A DNA stretch of 64,000 nucleotides, taken from Cherax quadricarinatus (Eukaryota; Arthropoda; Malacostraca; Decapoda; Parastacidae). The notes below the pieces were generated by a model that made no database searches, was not told the origin of the DNA, and worked only from the letters and a program-made list of their open reading frames with translations. The position numbers were made by a program, and so were the translations under genes. The stretch spans positions 9,199,293-9,263,292 of the forward strand of contig NC_091346.1 of NCBI RefSeq assembly GCF_038502225.1, in the 5' to 3' direction. This document shows positions 1 through 12,569 of the stretch, piece by piece. Numbering within the stretch: position 1 is the first letter of the stretch; each line of letters starts with the position of its first letter.

Positions 1-424
1 AAGATAGTCCCATTACACTATGTGGGCCAGCCACATATCTGCCTTTTAACATCACTAGCTACTTCGCCCACAGATCAGGTCAAGAGCCGATTGATTTGTG
101 TGCCGACGAGAAAGCTGCGTGTCTGTATGGTCATCATGTGAAGCACAAATTCGTCCAGATCCAGCGACTTTGTGACTACCTGTGAGGTGTCGACGTCGCC
201 ACCAAGGGCGCTGGGTTACTTTCACAGAACTCTCCGCTTCTTCACAGACCTTCAGGCAACACCCTTCATCGTGAGTGTTTACTGAAGGCTAGTGGTTCAT
301 GAACTTTGTGTCAGAGACTCTTACCCTCAGTGTAATTTTTGTTATTAATTTGCCTTGTGTTTTCACGTTTCGTTTCCCTGTGTTATTTTGTGTCCTATTT
401 TTCTTAAGTAAAATTATATGTTTT
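1..424. other. Unassigned sequence
   Basis: No open frame of note and no tandem repeat. It ends where recognisable LINE sequence begins. The T-rich stretch near 340-420 could be the end of an older repeat, but I see no terminal motif that would support this. Confidence 0.4.
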
Positions 425-1112
425 CCTTGGCTTCATATCTAGAAGTATAAATAATAGAATTCCTCAGGTTGTTCAACAACTCTATGTATCCTTGGTTAGG
501 CCTCATATAGACTATGCTGCTCAGTTCTGGTCACCGTATTACAGAATGGATATAAATGCTCTGGAAAACGTACAGAGAAGGATGACAAAGTTGATCCCAT
601 TTATCAAAAATCTTCCCTATGAGGATAGACTGAGGGGCCCTGAATCTGCACTATCTCGGAAGGCGTAGAATTATGGGTATATGATCGAGATATATAAATG
701 GAAAACAGGAATAAATAAAGGGGATGTAAATAGCGTGCTGAAAATTTCCAGCCAAGCCAGGACTCGCAGCAATGGTTTCAAGTTGGAAAAATTCAGATTC
801 AGGAAGGATATAGGAAAGCTCTGGTTTAGTAATAAGTTGTGGATGAGTGGAACAAGCTCCCGAGTACAGTTATAGAAGCTAAGACGTTGTGTGGTTTTAA
901 AAATAGGTTAGATAAATACATGAGTGGGTGTGGGTGGGTGTGAGTTGGACCTGACTAGCTTGTACTACTGGGTCTGATGCCTTGCTCCTTCCTTAAGTGG
1001 AAGTGACCCGACTAGGTGGGTCATTGGGCTAATTGGGGGAACATGGACCTGCTTCGCATGGGTCAGTAGGCCTGTTGCAGTGTTCCTTCTTTCTTATGTT
1101 ATGTTCTACTCT
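425..1112 (+). mobile_element. CR1-like LINE, 5'-truncated 3' fragment
   Basis: This is the last part of an ORF2 reverse transcriptase plus the 3' UTR of a CR1-like non-LTR retrotransposon. From about 425 the DNA aligns by eye with 11055-11760 of the intact copy in this window. Shared C-terminal coding includes the RPH.DYAAQFWSPYYRMD region and, at 681-875, the YKWKTGINKGDVNSVLKISS segment. Small indels near 640-680 and 840 break the frame, so it is dead. The 3' UTR (about 940-1090) contains the 'acatggacctgcttcgcatg' stretch shared with the other copies and ends in TTCTTATGTTATGTTCT, a degraded 8-bp CR1-type tail. Truncation at the 5' side is usual for LINE insertions. Confidence 0.88.
681..875 (+). 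pseudogene. LINE ORF2 C-terminal remnant
   Basis: A 64-codon open piece of the C-terminal domain downstream of the reverse transcriptase of a CR1-like LINE. It matches residues about 555-620 of the 641-codon frame at 9656-11581. It starts and ends at frameshifts relative to that copy (a missing base near 843 removes the VVDEWN frame). It has no independent function. Confidence 0.8.
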
Positions 1113-2602
<1,490 letters not shown>

Positions 2603-2651
<49 letters not shown>

Positions 2652-2654
2652 ATA

Positions 2655-2698
<44 letters not shown>
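2603..2698. repeat. (TA)n with TATG variants
   Basis: TA dinucleotide tract with three interspersed TG steps (2638-2661). It continues from the right end of the MITE. Confidence 0.97.
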
Positions 2699-3345
<647 letters not shown>

Positions 3346-3373
3346 ACCACACCGGACCAATACCTTGGCGTCC

Positions 3374-3455
3374 AGTGTGGCGAGAATGGTAAGGCACTGC
3401 GTACCTTGTTCCAAGGTTAGTAGGTTCGAGTCTCCTTCGGCCAGAGATCAGTGAT
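3374..3455 (+). mobile_element. tRNA-like SINE head, inverted copy
   Basis: Reads GGCGAGAATGGTAAGGCACT... then GGTTCGAGTCTCCTTCGGCC on the plus strand: an A-box-like and a B-box-like element about 45 bp apart, as in tRNA-derived SINEs. It is the inverted partner of 3277-3345 across a spacer of about 28 bp, making a hairpin-capable palindrome. It does not fold as a full tRNA because the acceptor arms do not pair. Confidence 0.6.
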
Positions 3456-3487
3456 TGTGTATATTTCGCCTGCACTTGCGAATTCCT

Positions 3488-3610
<123 letters not shown>

Positions 3611-3620
3611 CTTCTTCTTT

Positions 3621-4812
3621 CAGTATACTAACACGGTATACTGTACAAACAAGAGCAATACTAACACAGTATACTGAACAAACTAGAGCAATATTAACAC
3701 GATATACTGTACAAATGAGCAATACTAACACTGTATACTGCACAAACAAGAGCAATACGAACACAGTATACTGCACAAACAAGAGCAATACTAACACAGT
3801 ATACTGCACAAACGAGCAATACTAACACAGTGTACTGCACAAACAAGAACAATACTAACACAGTATACTGTACAAACAAGAACAATACTAACACAGTTTA
3901 TTGCACAAACCAGAACAATACTAACACAGTATACTGTACAAACAAGAACAATACTAACACAGTATACTGCACAAACCAGAACAATACTAACACAGTATAC
4001 TGCACAAACAAGAGCAATACTAACACAGTATACTGCACAAACGAGCAATACTAACACAGTATACTGCACAAACAAGAACAATACTAACACAGTATACTGC
4101 ACAAATAAGAACAATACTAACACAGTATACTGTACAAACAAGAACAATACTAACACAGTATACTGTACAAACAAGAACAATACTAACACAGTATACTGCA
4201 CAAATAAGAACAATACTAACACAGTATACTGTACAAACAAGAACAATACTAACACAGTATACTGTACAAACAAGAACAATACTAACACAGTATACTGTAC
4301 AAACAAGAACAATACTAACACAGTATACTGCACAAACCAGAACAATACTAACACAGTATACTGCACAAACAAGAGCAATACTAACACAGTATACTGCACA
4401 AACGAGCAATACTAACACAGTATACTGCACAAACAAGAACAATACTAACACAGTATACTGCACAAATAAGAACAATGCTAACACAGTATACTGTACAAAC
4501 AAGAACAATACTAACACAGTATACTGCACAAATAAGAACAATACTAACACAGTATACTGTACAAACAAGAACAATACTAACACAGTATACTGCACAAATA
4601 AGAACAATACTAACACAGTATACTGTACAAACAAGAACAATACTAACACAGTATACTGCACAAATAAGAACAATACTAACACAGTATACTGTACAAACAA
4701 GAACAATACTAACACAGTATACTGCACAAATAAGAACAATACTAACACAGTATACTGTACAAACAAGAACAATACTAACACAGTATACTGCACAAACATG
4801 AACAATGTCAAC
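3621..4812. repeat. 33-bp satellite array, about 36 units
   Basis: The unit is close to AACAATACTAACACAGTATA-CTGTACAAACAAG, 33 bp, with 30-bp variants that lack three bases ('aaacgagcaat'). Each unit holds the palindrome CAGTATACTG, extended to ACAGTATACTGT where TGTACA follows. From about 4440 the units alternate TGTACAAACAAG and TGCACAAATAAG, a 66-bp higher-order repeat. Because the period is a multiple of three, open frames of up to 268 codons run through it on both strands; these are artefacts. Confidence 0.97.
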
Positions 4813-4983
4813 ACACACAGTCTCATTATGGTTATCCCTTACAATCACATATCTCTCCGACCCACCATCATTCTCACCTTTTACAGCTCTGTAAATAAAC
4901 CTAATTAGAAAAAGCAAATGTTCCTACTGACTGATGTTGAATAAGACTGTTCAGATATTTTCTTCCCTTAGTGAAGAATTAAA

Positions 4984-5085
4984 GACATGTGCAACATCTA
5001 GGTATCTTTATTGGAGACTTTTCGCCAAACATTGGAAGGGGAAACCTCTGCAATAAAAATACTCAGATATTGCACATGTTTAATT
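4984..5085. mobile_element. Degenerate inverted pair of Penelope-like ends
   Basis: Two arms, AGACATGTGCAACATCTAGG... and ...CAGATATTGCACATGTTT, are inverted copies of the segment seen at 15822-15865 and 16600-16640 (GAAAC...AATAAAAATACCCAGATGTTGCACATGTG). The centre at about 5028-5046 is a decayed hammerhead-like core; GGGGAAACC is still visible. I assign it to Penelope-like elements because of the ribozyme motif and the inverted end-to-end layout. No coding is present. Confidence 0.5.
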
Positions 5086-5149
5086 TTTCATTTCGTCTGT
5101 ATTGTGTACCATAAATGTTCATCTTCTTTTAATATTTGCAATATTCTGT

Positions 5150-5410
5150 TGGTAGGTAAGACACATAGGCAACAGTTAGGCAACTTTATTCCGAAACGTT
5201 TCGCCTACACAGTAGGCTTCTTCAGTCGAATACAGAAAGTAGGAAGGAACAGTAGAGATGTGAAGACGATGTAATCAGTCCATCACCCTTGAAGTCGTAG
5301 AATTTTGAGGTTGTCAGTCCCTCAGCCTGGAGAAGTTCAGTTCCATAGTCAGATAGTTCCTGATTATGTTTCTTACCTACCAACCTGTAGGTATTGTATA
5401 CCATTTTGAT
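5150..5410. mobile_element. Penelope-like remnant with hammerhead motif
   Basis: Starts TTGGTAGGTAAGACACATAGG and ends near CTTACCTACCAACCTGTAGG, so the outer edges are inverted repeats. It is almost identical to 48040-48265 (same flank, same hammerhead motif, same GTGAAGACGATGTAATCAGT interior). No reverse transcriptase or GIY-YIG coding is left. The hammerhead-like segment is annotated separately. Confidence 0.6.
5187..5232 (-). ncRNA. Hammerhead ribozyme-like motif (type I, minimal)
   Basis: On the minus strand: stem I UAUUC..GA, core CUGAAGA (consensus CUGANGA), stem II GCCUAC-UGU-GUAGGC (six perfect pairs), then GAAA followed by CGUU. Stem I closes with the downstream UC-G-GAAUA with one unpaired G. 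The stem III segment ACGU is self-complementary with no loop, as expected of minimal hammerheads that work as dimers. The predicted cleavage triplet is GUU. Activity is inferred, not shown. Confidence 0.6.
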
Positions 5411-6059
5411 GCAATATTCTGTCTTCACGAGAGGAGCAAAAAAATATATTGTCGCAGGCGAGAATATAATTATTTAGTGGCTTTAACGAAAGTAATGAGA
5501 ATTTATTTTATTAATTATTGTTTCAAGCGAACGATATATTTTACATTTGAAAATAATTGATGTGGAAGCAATTTGTTAATGGTTAATATTCGCGAAATGT
5601 ATTAGCAAAAATTTCCAGCGTTCCCAATTTCGGAGCATATCAAAAAACAAAAAATATTTGTAAAAGTTAGGGTTTATTACTGCAAACTATATTTAAAATA
5701 GCGGTTCAACCATTAAATGGTCAAGTTACTGTAGAAAACACTAGAAAAATGGCTTGAAGAACCCACAATAAATCATGAATAACCTGCAATGTTTAAAATA
5801 ATGCGAATCATAGCCCAGTAAAATATTTAAACGTTTGGATGCCTGAAGCATCAACCTGGGGTGTCGGAGGGACTTGGGAAGAGAAGCCACATTTCAAACT
5901 CTCCTGAATCCACAGGTAAGAAACGAAAGAATAAAAAGAAAAGGAATTAGGTCGAACGAGGAAGGAAACTTAATACGTCTAACTCAAGGCCGCAGATGGC
6001 GCTGGTAAGCGAGATATACTAGAAGAAGGCTGGGAATTTAAGAAGCTTACTATCTCACC
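5411..6059. other. Unassigned sequence
   Basis: AT-rich, with short open frames only and no repeat structure or recognised element. Confidence 0.4.
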
Positions 6060-6990
6060 GCTATTCATCCCGAGGATTTTCTCTTAAAAATATTCACAAT
6101 GTTTACGTGGTGCCTATTCACGTATTTAGGTGAACGACTGCTTAGCCAGGGATTATTCGCATATTCAACGTGTGATCGTGTATCCGTCATTCTGATCATG
6201 TATCCGGTTTATACTCGTGTATCCTACGTTAGTGTGTTCAGCGCTGGGAACCCAATTATGTGTTCCATTGAGTACACAGTACTTGTCGTCTATAACTACT
6301 AAGACCCGCGTCAGGAAACACTCCCCCTGTTTCCTGACGAATCTTACCTAACCTAAGCTATAATCAACCGAAGTATTAAGTGCGTGATCTATTTAACCAG
6401 CTTCCTATTGCAAATCTGAGGTATACACAGTGTATCTGGATTCTAATCGCGTATCCATCATCAGCATTGTGCGTCTTGCATCCGCTCGTGCGCACTGCAT
6501 CCAGTCGTACATCCGGCCTCAGCTGTTCTCGGCCATAAGCTCCACCGGATTACCAAACATTTCGTGTAATATTCCCTGATTAATTTAAATCTTGTATAAA
6601 CAGTGGTAATTACGACCAACACCATTTGCTTATCCTCGGTAAGTGGAAGAGACAGAGATGACTGGGTGAGAGGAAACGGGGAGAAAGTGAGGGAGAGAAG
6701 GGCGAAAGATGAAAAGAAGAAGAGAGCAGTAAAGATACAACATTGAAACGAGGAACAAAAGCAGAAAGTAGGGGAGTAGTTAAAGGTGGAAGAGGGAAAA
6801 TAGGAATGAATGAGAAAAGAAAAGGTTTAAGAGTAGGAGAAGCTGAGAACATCAGAAAGAGAGGAAGAGTATAGAAGAGTGAAATAGTGGAAGAAGGAAG
6901 ATTGCTAGAGGGAAGGACAGTGCAAGAGAATAAAAGAGAAAGAGGGAGAGGTATTCGGAGAATATGAACAAGTGAGAGAATTAAGGAGGG
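6060..6990 (+). repeat. Dispersed repeat, copy 1 (head plus purine-rich arm)
   Basis: The part 6150-6660 aligns by eye with the reverse complement of 38630-39040. Shared landmarks include TCCGGCCTCAGCTGTT, GCTCCACCGGATTACC, AATATTCCCTGATTAATTTAA and GGTAAGTGGAAGAG. Beyond 6640 the plus strand becomes purine-rich and leads into the 18-bp minisatellite. The inverted partner likewise lies next to a minisatellite of another unit. A weak 67-codon frame (6099-6302) has no recognisable product. It is probably part of an unidentified mobile element. Confidence 0.7.
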
Positions 6991-7142
6991 AGGGAGAGTA
7001 CGTGACGGGAAAAGGATAATGGGGGAGGTAGAAAAAGGAGGCAAAAGAGGGAAAGACAGAGAGAGAAAGATGATAACATAGGAGAGTACGTAAGAGTGGA
7101 TGACAAGGCGTGGATGATGAGGAAAGTTAATGTGGGACAGTA

Positions 7143-9268
7143 AAAGAGGGTGGGATAGTAGGAGGTGGGATGGTAGGAGAGTATGGGATAGTAGGAGAGG
7201 GTGGGATAGTAGGAGAGGGTGGGATAGTAGGAGAGGGTGGTATAGTACAAGAGGGTGGGATAGTAGAAGAGGGTGGGATAGGAGAAGGTGGGATAGTAGG
7301 AGAAGGTGAGATAGCAGGAGAAGGTAGGATAGTAGGAGGTGGGATAGTAGGAGAAGGTGGGATAGAAGGAGAAGGTGGGATGGTAGGAGAAGGTGGGATA
7401 GTAGGAGAAGGTGGGATAGAAGGAGAAGGTGGGATGGTAGGAGGTGGGATGGTAGGAGAAGGTGGGATAGCAGGAGAAGGTGGGATGGTAGGAGAAAGTG
7501 GGATAGTAGGAGAAGGTGGGATAGTAGGAGAAGGTGGGATAGTAGGAGAAGGTGGGATAGTAGGAGAAAGTGGGATAGTAGGAGAAGGTGGGATAGTAGG
7601 AGAAGGTGGGATAGCAGGAGAAGGTGGGATGGTAGGAGAAAGTGGGATAGTAGGAGAAGGTGGGATGGTAGGAGAAGGTGGGATAGCAGGAGAAGGTGGG
7701 ATGGTAGGAGAAAGTGGGATAGTAGGAGAAGGTGGGATAGTAGGAGAAGGTGGGATAGTAGGAGAAGGTTGGATGGTAGGAGAAGGGGGGACAGTAGGAG
7801 AGGGTGGGATAGTAGGAGAAGGTGGGATAGTAGGAGAAGGTGGGATAGTAGGAGAAGGTGGGATAGTAGGAGAAGGTGGGATAGTAGGAGAAGGTGGGAT
7901 AGTAGGAGAAGGTGGGATAGTAGGAGAAGGTTGGATGGTAGGAGAAGGGGGGACAGTAGGAGAGGGTGGGATAGTAGGAGAGTATGGGATAGTAGGAGAA
8001 GGTGGGATAGTAGGAGAGTATGAGATAGTAGCAGAGGGTGGGATAGAAGGAGAAGGTGGGATAGAAGAATATGGGATAGTAGGAGAGGGTGGGATAGTAG
8101 GAGAGGGTGGTATAGTAAAAGAGGGTGGGATAGTAGAAGGTGGGATAGTAGGAGAAGGTGGGATAGTAGGAGAAGGTGGGATAGCAGGAGAAGGTGGGAT
8201 ATTAGGAGGTGGGATATTAGGAGAAGGTGGGATAGTAGGAGAAGGTGGGTTAGAAGGAGAAGGTGGGATGGTAGGAGGTGGGATGGTAGGAGAAGGTGGG
8301 ATAGTAGGAGAAGGTGGGATGGTAGGAGAAGGTGGAATGGTAGGAGGTGGGATAGTAGGAGAGGGTGAGATAGTAGGAGAAGGTGGGATAGTAGGAGGTG
8401 GGATAGTAGGATGTGGGATGGTAGGAGAAGGTGGGATGGTAGGAGAAGGTGGGATAGTACGAGAGGGTGGGATAGTAGGACAAGGTGGGGTAGTAGAAGG
8501 TGGGATGGTAGAAGAAGGTGGGATAGTAGGAGAAGGTGGGACAGTAGGAGAGGGGGGGGATAGTAGGAGAGGGTGATATAGTAGGAGAAGGTGGGATAGT
8601 AGGAGAAGGTGGGATGGTAGGAGAAGGTGGGATGGTAGGAGAAGGTGGGATAGTAGGAGAAGGTGGGATGGTAGGAGAAGGTGGGATAGTAGGAGAGGGC
8701 GGGAGAGTAGGAGAAGGTGGGATAGTAAGAGAGTGAGGGATAGTAGGAGAGGGTGGGATGGTAGGAGAAGGTGGGATAGTAGGAGAGGGTGGGATAGTAG
8801 AAGGTGGGATAGCAGGAGAGGGTGGGACGGTAGGAGAGTGTGGGATAGTAGGAGAGGGTGGGAAGGTAGGAGAGGGTGGGATAATAGGAGAGGGTGGGAT
8901 GGTAGGATAGTGCGGGATAGTAGAAGAGGGTGGGATAGTAGGAGAGGATGGGATAGTGGGAGAGGGTGGGATGGTAGGAGAAGGTGGGATAGTAGGAGAG
9001 TATGGGATAGTAGGAGAAGGTGGGATAGTAGGAGAGTATGGGATAGTAGGAGAGGGTGGGATGGAAGGAGAAGGTGGGATAGTAGGAGAATATGAGATAG
9101 GAGAGGGTGGTATAGTACAAGAGGGTGGTATAGTACAAGAGGGTGGGATAGTAGGAGAGGGTGGGATAGTAGGAGAAGGTGGGATAGTAGGAGAAGGTAG
9201 GATAGGAAAAGTTGGGATAGTAGGAGAAGGTGGGATAGCAGGAGAAGGTGGGATATTAGGAGAAGGTG
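7143..9268. repeat. 18-bp purine-rich minisatellite, left half
   Basis: The unit is GGTGGGATAGTAGGAGAA with 15-bp (one GGAGAA trimmed) and point variants (ATGGTA, GAGGGT, GAGTAT); about 115 units. The plus strand is very G-rich with GGTGGG and GGAG blocks. The same array resumes at 12570 after the LTR insertion. Periods divisible by three keep most of both strands open (842 codons minus, 468 plus), without any codon-like signal. Confidence 0.97.
9264..9268. other. 5-bp target-site duplication, left (AGGTG)
   Basis: AGGTG directly precedes the LTR start TGTTAC and recurs at 12570-12574 directly after its end CAACA. Removing the insert and one copy restores an intact satellite unit. Confidence 0.75.
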
Positions 9269-9650
9269 TGTTACAAAAAACGCGATTCTAAAAGCTTAGA
9301 GATCTCCAGTGAATACTAGAAAGGACTGCCCTTCTAGCATCCAGCCTGTTACTGGGTTTTCGTAACAAGTAGTCAGTATCCTGGTCCAATTATCCATTAG
9401 AATTCAGTATGATTCAATAGTGCTTCAGGATTACAACTGGTAGGCTACTAACTAGAGAAATTAAAATTTAATAAATTTATTAAGTCTAGAGGTATATTAT
9501 CAAATTAAATTAAATTAATAATAATCAAAATAATAATAATCACTTCTCTCGTGTACAGTATTATTGTGCTGAAAGCACATATCACATTTATAATTCTTAT
9601 TTACCGTCTGGTACTTTAACATTTAATAAGATATTACAAATATGTACAAG

Positions 9651-11763
9651 TAAGTTTGTGTATGTGTGTAAGTGCTCTAAGGATGAACAATAGATTAAAA
9701 TATCTGATTGGTCAAAAGAGAGGCATATATAGGCAAATCAAAAGAAGAGAGGCGCAATTAAGAAATCGATATATTCAGTTAAAGAGAGAAATAAAAAAGG
9801 GAATTAGAAAAGCAAAAAGAGATTATGAGGTTAAAGTTGCAAAAGAATCGAAGACTAACCCAAAAGGATTCTTTCAGGTATACAGAAGTAAGATCAGGGA
9901 CAAGATAGGCCCACTCAAAAGTTCCTCGGGTCAGCTCACTGACAGTGATAAGGAAATGTGTAGAATTTTTAACACATACTTCCTCTCAGTTTTTACACAG
10001 GAGGATACCAGCGATATTCCAGTAATGATAAATTATGTAGAACAGGACGATAATAAACTGTGCACTATTAGGGTCACAAGTGACATGGTCCTTAGGCAAA
10101 TAGATAAATTAAAACCTAACAAATCCCCAGGCCCTGATGAACTGTATGCAAGGGTTCTAAAGGAATGTAAAGAGGAGCTTAGCACACCTTTGGCTAATCT
10201 TTTCAACATACCACTACAAACTGGCATGGTGCCAGATAAGTGGAAAATGGCAAATGTGATACCTATTTTCAAAACAGGTGACAGGTCCTTAGCTTCGAAC
10301 TATAGACCAATAAGCCTAACCTCCATAGTGGGAAAATTTATGGAATCAATAATTGCCGAGGCAGTTCGTAGCCATCTTGAAAAGCATAAATTAATCAACG
10401 AATCTCAGCATGGTTTTACAAAGGGGCGTTCCTGCCTTACGAATTTATTAACTTTTTTCACTAAGGTATTTGAGGAGGTAGATCATGGTAATGAATATGA
10501 TATTGTGTATATGGACTTCAGTAAGGCTTTTGACAGGGTCCCACATCAGAGACTATTGAGGAAAATTAAAGCACATGGAATAGGAGGAGAAATTTTTTCC
10601 TGGATAGAGGCATGGTTGACAAATAGGCAGCAGAGAGTTTGCATAAATGGGGAGAAATCAGAGTGGGGAAGCGTCACGAGCGGTGTTCCACAGGGGTCAG
10701 TGTTGGGCCCCCTGCTGTTCACAATCTACATAAACGACATAGATGAGGGCATAAAGAGCGACATCGGCAAGTTTGCCGATGACACCAAAATAGGCCGTCG
10801 AATTCATTCTGACGAGGACATTCGAGCACTCCAGGAAGATTTGAATAGACTGATGCAGTGGTCGGAGAAGTGGCAGATGCAGTTTAATATAGACAAATGC
10901 AAAGTTCTAAATGTTGGACAGGACAATAACCATGCCACATATAAACTAAATAATGTAGATCTTAATATTACGGATTGCGAAAAAGATTTAGGAGTTCTGG
11001 TTAGCAGTAATCTGAAACCAAGACAACAGTGCATAAGTGTTCGCAATAAAGCTAATAGAATCCTTGGCTTCATATCAAGAAGCATAAATAATAGGAGTCC
11101 TCAGGTTGTTCTTCAACTCTATACATCCTTGGTTAGGCCTCATTTAGATTATGCTGCACAGTTTTGGTCACCGTATTACAGAATGGATATAAATTCTCTG
11201 GAAAATGTACAAAGGAGGATGACAAAGATGATCCCATGTATCAGAAACCTTCCCTATGAGGATAGACTAAGGGCCCTGAAACTGCACTCTCTAGAAAGAC
11301 GTAGAATTAGGGGGGATATGATTGAGGTGTATAAATGGAAGACAGGAATAAATAAAGGGGATGTAAATAGTGTGCTGAAAATATCTAGCCTAGACAGGAC
11401 TCGCAGCAATGGTTTTAAGTTGGAAAAATTCAGATTCAGGAAGGATATAGGAAAGTACTGGTTTGGTAATAGAGTTGTGGATGAGTGGAACAAACTCCCA
11501 AGTACCGTTATAGAGGCCAGAACGTTGTGTAGCTTTAAAAATAGGTTGGATAAATACATGAGTAGATGTGGGTGGGTGTGAGTTAGACCTGATAGCTTGT
11601 GCTAACAGGTCGGTTGCCGTGTTCCTCCCTTAAGTCAATGTGACCTGACCTGACTAGGTTGGGTGCTTTGGCTTAAGCCGGTAGGAGACTTGGACCTGCC
11701 TCGCATGGGCCAGTAGGCCTTCTGCAGTGTTCCTTCGTTCTTATGTTCTTATGTTCTTAAGTA
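9651..11763 (+). mobile_element. CR1-like LINE, 5'-truncated, RT frame intact
   Basis: It lacks ORF1 and the endonuclease part of ORF2 but retains the whole reverse transcriptase and 3' UTR. It ends with TTCTTATGTTCTTATGTTCTTA, the 8-bp tail of CR1 elements. A short possible target duplication, AAGTA, is present on both sides (about 9646 and 11759). It is nested in the solo LTR, so it is the youngest insertion of this stack, consistent with its open frame. It shares its subfamily with 425-1112 and 63652-64000. Confidence 0.9.
9656..11581 (+). CDS. CR1-like LINE ORF2 reverse transcriptase (N-truncated)
   Basis: A 641-codon frame for the RNA-dependent DNA polymerase that copies LINE RNA at a nicked target. 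The first nine codons come from the junction; homology with the other LINE begins about residue 10 (MNNRLKYLIGQ). RT motifs in order: NYRPISLTS (215-223), MDFSKAFDRV with the first catalytic Asp (286-295), GVPQGSVLGP (343-352), and FADD with the catalytic Asp pair (373-376). After these come CEKDLGV (441-447) and the C-terminal YAAQFWSPYYRMD domain typical of CR1 ORF2. The apurinic-type endonuclease normally found upstream is missing, so it cannot be an autonomous element now. No internal stop or frameshift was found. It is probably not translated, since no promoter remains. Alternative: another clade of the Jockey group; the 8-bp tail favours CR1. Confidence 0.92.
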   Translation: MCMCVSALRMNNRLKYLIGQKRGIYRQIKRREAQLRNRYIQLKREIKKGIRKAKRDYEVKVAKESKTNPKGFFQVYRSKIRDKIGPLKSSSGQLTDSDKEMCRIFNTYFLSVFTQEDTSDIPVMINYVEQDDNKLCTIRVTSDMVLRQIDKLKPNKSPGPDELYARVLKECKEELSTPLANLFNIPLQTGMVPDKWKMANVIPIFKTGDRSLASNYRPISLTSIVGKFMESIIAEAVRSHLEKHKLINESQHGFTKGRSCLTNLLTFFTKVFEEVDHGNEYDIVYMDFSKAFDRVPHQRLLRKIKAHGIGGEIFSWIEAWLTNRQQRVCINGEKSEWGSVTSGVPQGSVLGPLLFTIYINDIDEGIKSDIGKFADDTKIGRRIHSDEDIRALQEDLNRLMQWSEKWQMQFNIDKCKVLNVGQDNNHATYKLNNVDLNITDCEKDLGVLVSSNLKPRQQCISVRNKANRILGFISRSINNRSPQVVLQLYTSLVRPHLDYAAQFWSPYYRMDINSLENVQRRMTKMIPCIRNLPYEDRLRALKLHSLERRRIRGDMIEVYKWKTGINKGDVNSVLKISSLDRTRSNGFKLEKFRFRKDIGKYWFGNRVVDEWNKLPSTVIEARTLCSFKNRLDKYMSRCGWV

Positions 11764-12569
11764 GTTCACTATGTCTCACGACTCGACTAGACTTAAACAA
11801 GTGACTGACAAAGTCCTCAAATAAACTAACTCCTTGACCAATTGGCAATCAGAACAGTCTGTTTGAACAATAAAAAGAATGCTAAGCCCAATAGCAATAT
11901 AACAAGCAACTGCGACACAGAATCAGGAACAAGGAGATAATATAACGACACTAAGTAGGGACCATCAGCAGATCCTCCACAAAAGTCACACATCTGCCAT
12001 ACTACTGAATCTAAGTTCAGCATAAGAAAATCCCCGACTGTGACAGTACACAGATACCAGTACAAGTTAGGTCAGAAGCTACAGCTCAGGACCTGAGTTG
12101 TTTAGAGTGTCTATGCGACACACAACCTCAGTACAACGTCGAAAATCACTAAGTCTATACAATGTTCTGTGAACAGAGTTCTACAGAACTAACAAGAATA
12201 ATGAGACAGACAATCTGTCCAACCACCAAGAGAGTCTAGACCAGACTGAATACTTCAGGTGAGGTGAGGACACCCCCCTCGATCACGTGATAACTCCGTG
12301 GGTCGCTGCCCAGCAAGAAGCCGGCAGTCTAACGGGCCACAAGCGATAATTACAGTAGTTAGACAATCAAGACTTGAACCGAGCACATAATATGTAACAT
12401 CCTACCTAACAACATAACGAAGTCAAACAATATTATAAAGCAATATATTCACGATTTAGCTATTATCGCAAATATAAGCAGTATAAAATTATATGAAAAG
12501 GTAATATACATTATATTCATAATCATAATATACATTATATATATTGCAACCCATTCAGGGGTTGCAACA

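Larger units (their letters stand above)
9269..12569. mobile_element. Solo LTR (about 1.2 kb), split by a nested LINE
   Basis: The ends are TGTTAC... and ...GCAACA, giving TGTT/AACA inverted termini, with an AGGTG duplication outside. This is the signature of an LTR retrotransposon of the Gypsy/BEL type reduced to one LTR by recombination. The LTR consists of 9269 to about 9650 and about 11760 to 12569. The intervening DNA is a later LINE insertion. There is no internal gag-pol or primer-binding region. The orientation of the LTR is not determined. Confidence 0.7.

Noticed and set aside
4020..4826. 268-codon hydrophobic frame that looks like a membrane protein
   Set aside because: It is the 33-bp satellite read in frame (11-residue repeat); an unrelated hydrophilic frame is open on the other strand.
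6610..9138. 842-codon minus-strand open frame rich in Leu, Ser, Tyr and Pro
   Set aside because: It follows the 18-bp period of the minisatellite; several other frames on both strands are equally open and there is no domain, start context or splice signal.
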